Source of the DNA: CAZIPZ01 sp964541075
GTDB taxonomy: Bacteria; Acidobacteriota; Terriglobia; 20CM-2-55-15
DNA: 7,540 nucleotides
NCBI GenBank assembly: GCA_964541075.1
Contig: CAZIPZ010000193.1
Coordinates: forward strand, 1 to 7,540
Reading direction: 5' to 3'
Shown here: piece after piece, positions 6,139 to 7,540 of the stretch
How the letters are laid out: each line of letters opens with the position of its first letter
Numbering within the stretch: position 1 is the stretch's first letter
Program-made: the position numbers and the translations under genes
Notes under the pieces: generated by a model
The model's input: only the letters and a program-made list of their open reading frames with translations
Told to the model about the DNA's origin: nothing
The model's database searches: none

Positions 6139-6732
6139 ATGCTAAGTGACATCGAAGTCCGGGTGCTTGGCTCGCTCGTTGAAAAGGAGATCACCACTCC
6201 CGACTATTATCCTCTGTCTTTGAACGCCCTGACTGCGGCGTGCAGCCAGTCTTCAAACCGGAGCCCGGTTGTGCAATACGACGAACAGTCTGTAGCGCGC
6301 GCGGCCGACGACTTGCGCGAAAAAAAACTGGTCCATCAGGTGGATCGAAGTGAATCGCGCGTGACTCGGTACCGGCACGTACTCTATGAGGCGCTGGATC
6401 TTGGCAGACCTGCGATCGCCGTGATGTGCGTTCTTATGCTTCGAGGTCCGCAGACCGTTGGCGAGATCCGGACAAGAACGAACCGTCTATATGATTTTTC
6501 AGGTCTCGAGGAAGTGGAAACCACACTGAACTCGCTGATAGCCAGAGAATCGCCTCTCGTCGTTCGCTTGCCGCGCCAAAGCGGGCAAAAAGAGGTCCGC
6601 TACGCCCACCTTCTTTCAGGTGAAGTGAACTTGACGGAGCCTGAGCCAGAACCGGACCGCATCGGCAAACTCGAGAAAGAAGTCGAAGACCTGAAACGAC
6701 AATTCGAGCAATTCAGGAAGCAATTCGAGTAA
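6139..6732 (+). CDS. yceH: YceH-family protein (DUF480/UPF0502), winged-helix
   Basis: The 197-aa product matches the YceH family along its whole length (E. coli YceH is about 215 aa). Recognisable blocks are EVRVLGSLVEKEITTPDYYP (6-25), the polar turn CSQSSNRSPVV (35-45), LRGPQTVGEIRTRTNRLYDF (101-120) and the Arg/Tyr-rich strand RYAHLLSGEV (154-163). The fold is two winged-helix domains, roughly 1-85 and 88-160, which suggests nucleic-acid or protein binding; the molecular role of the family is not established. An acidic EPEPEP stretch (167-172) leads into a short coiled coil (174-197). There is no signal peptide. The ATG is followed at once by the conserved family N-terminus, but only a weak G-rich stretch (GGGGGT) precedes it, so initiation may be inefficient or leader-poor. 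It is divergent from fusA. Confidence 0.95.
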   Translation: MLSDIEVRVLGSLVEKEITTPDYYPLSLNALTAACSQSSNRSPVVQYDEQSVARAADDLREKKLVHQVDRSESRVTRYRHVLYEALDLGRPAIAVMCVLMLRGPQTVGEIRTRTNRLYDFSGLEEVETTLNSLIARESPLVVRLPRQSGQKEVRYAHLLSGEVNLTEPEPEPDRIGKLEKEVEDLKRQFEQFRKQFE

Positions 6733-6744
6733 TCCGGGATTACT
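6728..6744 (+). terminator. Possible hairpin terminator overlapping the yceH stop
   Basis: AGTAATC (6728-6734) pairs perfectly with GATTACT (6738-6744) across a 3-base loop, and the stop codon TAA (6730-6732) sits in the left arm. A second short stem CCG-TATT-CGG follows at 6749-6758, with TTT after it. The main stem is AT-rich and the T tract is weak, so this may be a modest terminator or an mRNA 3'-end structure. Confidence 0.35.
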
Positions 6745-6815
6745 GATTCCGTATTCGGTTTAGAGGGCAGCAGCCGACCATCCGCGTATGTGGTCATTCG
6801 CCTCCTGCAACGAAT

Positions 6816-6844
6816 TTGCAACCTTCCTTTGGATCTGATCTAAT
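6816..6844 (+). promoter_or_regulatory. Putative sigma70-type promoter for the DUF885 lipoprotein gene
   Basis: The -35 box TTGCAA (6816-6821) matches 4 of 6 consensus positions. A 17-base spacer ends in TGA, giving an extended -10, and the -10 box TCTAAT (6839-6844) matches 5 of 6. The box ends 69 bases before the ATG at 6914. A direct repeat TGCAAC at 6806-6811 and 6817-6822, 11 bases apart, overlaps the -35. Assignment rests on consensus matching only. Confidence 0.55.
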
Positions 6845-6913
6845 CGTCCGCAAAACATTCCACCACCAACTCAACTGTTCTCGCGCTGCCGGAAAAACCA
6901 AAAGGGGGATTCC

Positions 6914-7540
6914 ATGCCGCGAACTGCTTTCTTGACGGCCATGCTGATGGCATTCGTGTCTTGCGCCGGACCGAGCGAAGAGGAGCGCCTGGCCCAGAGG
7001 GAATTGGGCGAGTTCGAAACCATCGTGAATGACTACACGGCTCGTTACTTCAGTGAAAATCCGCACGCCGCCACCAGGGCGGGTGTACATGACTATGACG
7101 CCTCGATGCCGGCGATAACGCGTGAAAGCGTTTTCTCGTTCATCGATCAAGTGAAGGAGAGCATCAACGATCTCTCCGAAATCAATACGGAGCGGCTTTC
7201 TCCGGAAGCGTCGCTCGACTACGAAGTGTTTCAAAACAGGCTTCGCGCCGAACTCTTGAATCTAACTGAAATCCGGCGTTGGACGCACGATCCGACGATG
7301 TACGACGAGAGGATCAGAGAAGGTTTAATGTCGCTTCTGGAGACTCGGCCCGGCGCCCCAGAAGCACGATTGAAGTCGGTTATCAGCCGGCTTGATAAGA
7401 CGCCTGCGATTCTGGAAGCCATGCAACAAAACCTCGAGAGCCCGGCGCCAGTCTACATCGAAGCGGCGCTCGAACAGTATTCGAGGACATCTGCGTTTCT
7501 GAAGGACGACGTGCCAAGGGCGTTCGCAGACGTTCAAGAC
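6914..7540 (+). CDS. DUF885-family lipoprotein, N-terminal part (cut by window edge)
   Basis: An uninterrupted plus-strand frame of 209 codons runs from the ATG at 6914 off the right edge. Residues 1-16 are a short hydrophobic signal peptide, and FVSC (14-17) is a lipobox with Cys17 as the likely lipidated residue. The mature protein should therefore be anchored in the envelope. It then resembles DUF885 proteins: FETIVNDYTARYFSENPHAATRAGVHDYD (34-62, cited in part) has the typical NP-x-x-AT-x-x-G-x-H-D-Y-D pattern, followed by helices around SLDYEVFQNRLRAELL (100-115), RRWTHDPTMYDE (121-132) and NLESPAPVYIEAALEQY (173-189). Full members are about 550-600 aa; the more conserved C-terminal part, where any catalytic residues would lie, is outside the window. 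Peptidase-like activity has been suggested for the family but is not shown here. GGGGG at 6904-6908, five bases before the ATG, is a good ribosome binding site. Confidence 0.88.
   Translation, partial: MPRTAFLTAMLMAFVSCAGPSEEERLAQRELGEFETIVNDYTARYFSENPHAATRAGVHDYDASMPAITRESVFSFIDQVKESINDLSEINTERLSPEASLDYEVFQNRLRAELLNLTEIRRWTHDPTMYDERIREGLMSLLETRPGAPEARLKSVISRLDKTPAILEAMQQNLESPAPVYIEAALEQYSRTSAFLKDDVPRAFADVQD

Noticed and set aside
6794..7234. Minus-strand open frame of 146 codons at the right end
   Set aside because: It is antisense to the DUF885 lipoprotein, whose plus-strand frame has a signal peptide, lipobox, ribosome binding site and recognisable family pattern. The antisense product resembles nothing known.
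1..7540. CRISPR array, tRNA or rRNA gene, insertion sequence or phage genes
   Set aside because: No regularly spaced repeats, no tRNA-like cloverleaf or rRNA sequence recognised by eye, and no transposase or integrase motif in any long frame.

Overview
The window looks like a piece of a draft or metagenome-assembled bacterial genome: it contains a run of 10 N at 759-768. A lipoprotein signal peptide at the right end and a YceH-family gene suggest a Gram-negative (diderm) bacterium. The EF-G belongs to the mitochondrial-EF-G1-like subgroup (spdEFG1), known from spirochaetes, planctomycetes, deltaproteobacteria and relatives. Together this fits a soil or sediment lineage of the Acidobacteriota/Myxococcota/Planctomycetota kind, but I cannot name the phylum from this sequence.

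Layout. (1) 1-2899, plus strand: two adjacent genes of unknown function, two bases apart. The first encodes 192 aa or more and may begin left of the window. The second encodes about 759 aa, with a two-part beta-rich N-terminal region, a PKD-like domain, a second Ig-like domain and a helical tail. It crosses the assembly gap. (2) 2900-3175: a convergent intergenic stretch with no gene; its one clear feature is a short imperfect tandem repeat. (3) 3176-5971, minus strand: a two-gene operon. fusA (EF-G, 696 aa, GTG start) comes first, followed after 3 bases by a 233-aa RecA/KaiC/DnaB-fold ATPase whose ribosome binding site lies in the last codons of fusA. (4) 5972-6138: a divergent regulatory region with several inverted and direct repeats, one of them in the fusA leader. 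(5) 6139-6732, plus strand: a YceH (DUF480/UPF0502) winged-helix protein ending in a coiled coil, with a small hairpin over its stop codon. (6) 6914 to the right edge, plus strand: the N-terminal 209 codons of a DUF885-family lipoprotein, preceded by a good sigma70-type promoter with an extended -10.

How the genes may work together. fusA lies outside any ribosomal-protein operon and is translationally linked to an ATPase with altered Walker B and catalytic positions, which is the most interesting pairing here. The two left-hand genes appear to form a separate unit: a partner protein plus a large multidomain binding protein without an evident signal peptide. YceH and the DUF885 lipoprotein look like ordinary single genes with their own control signals.
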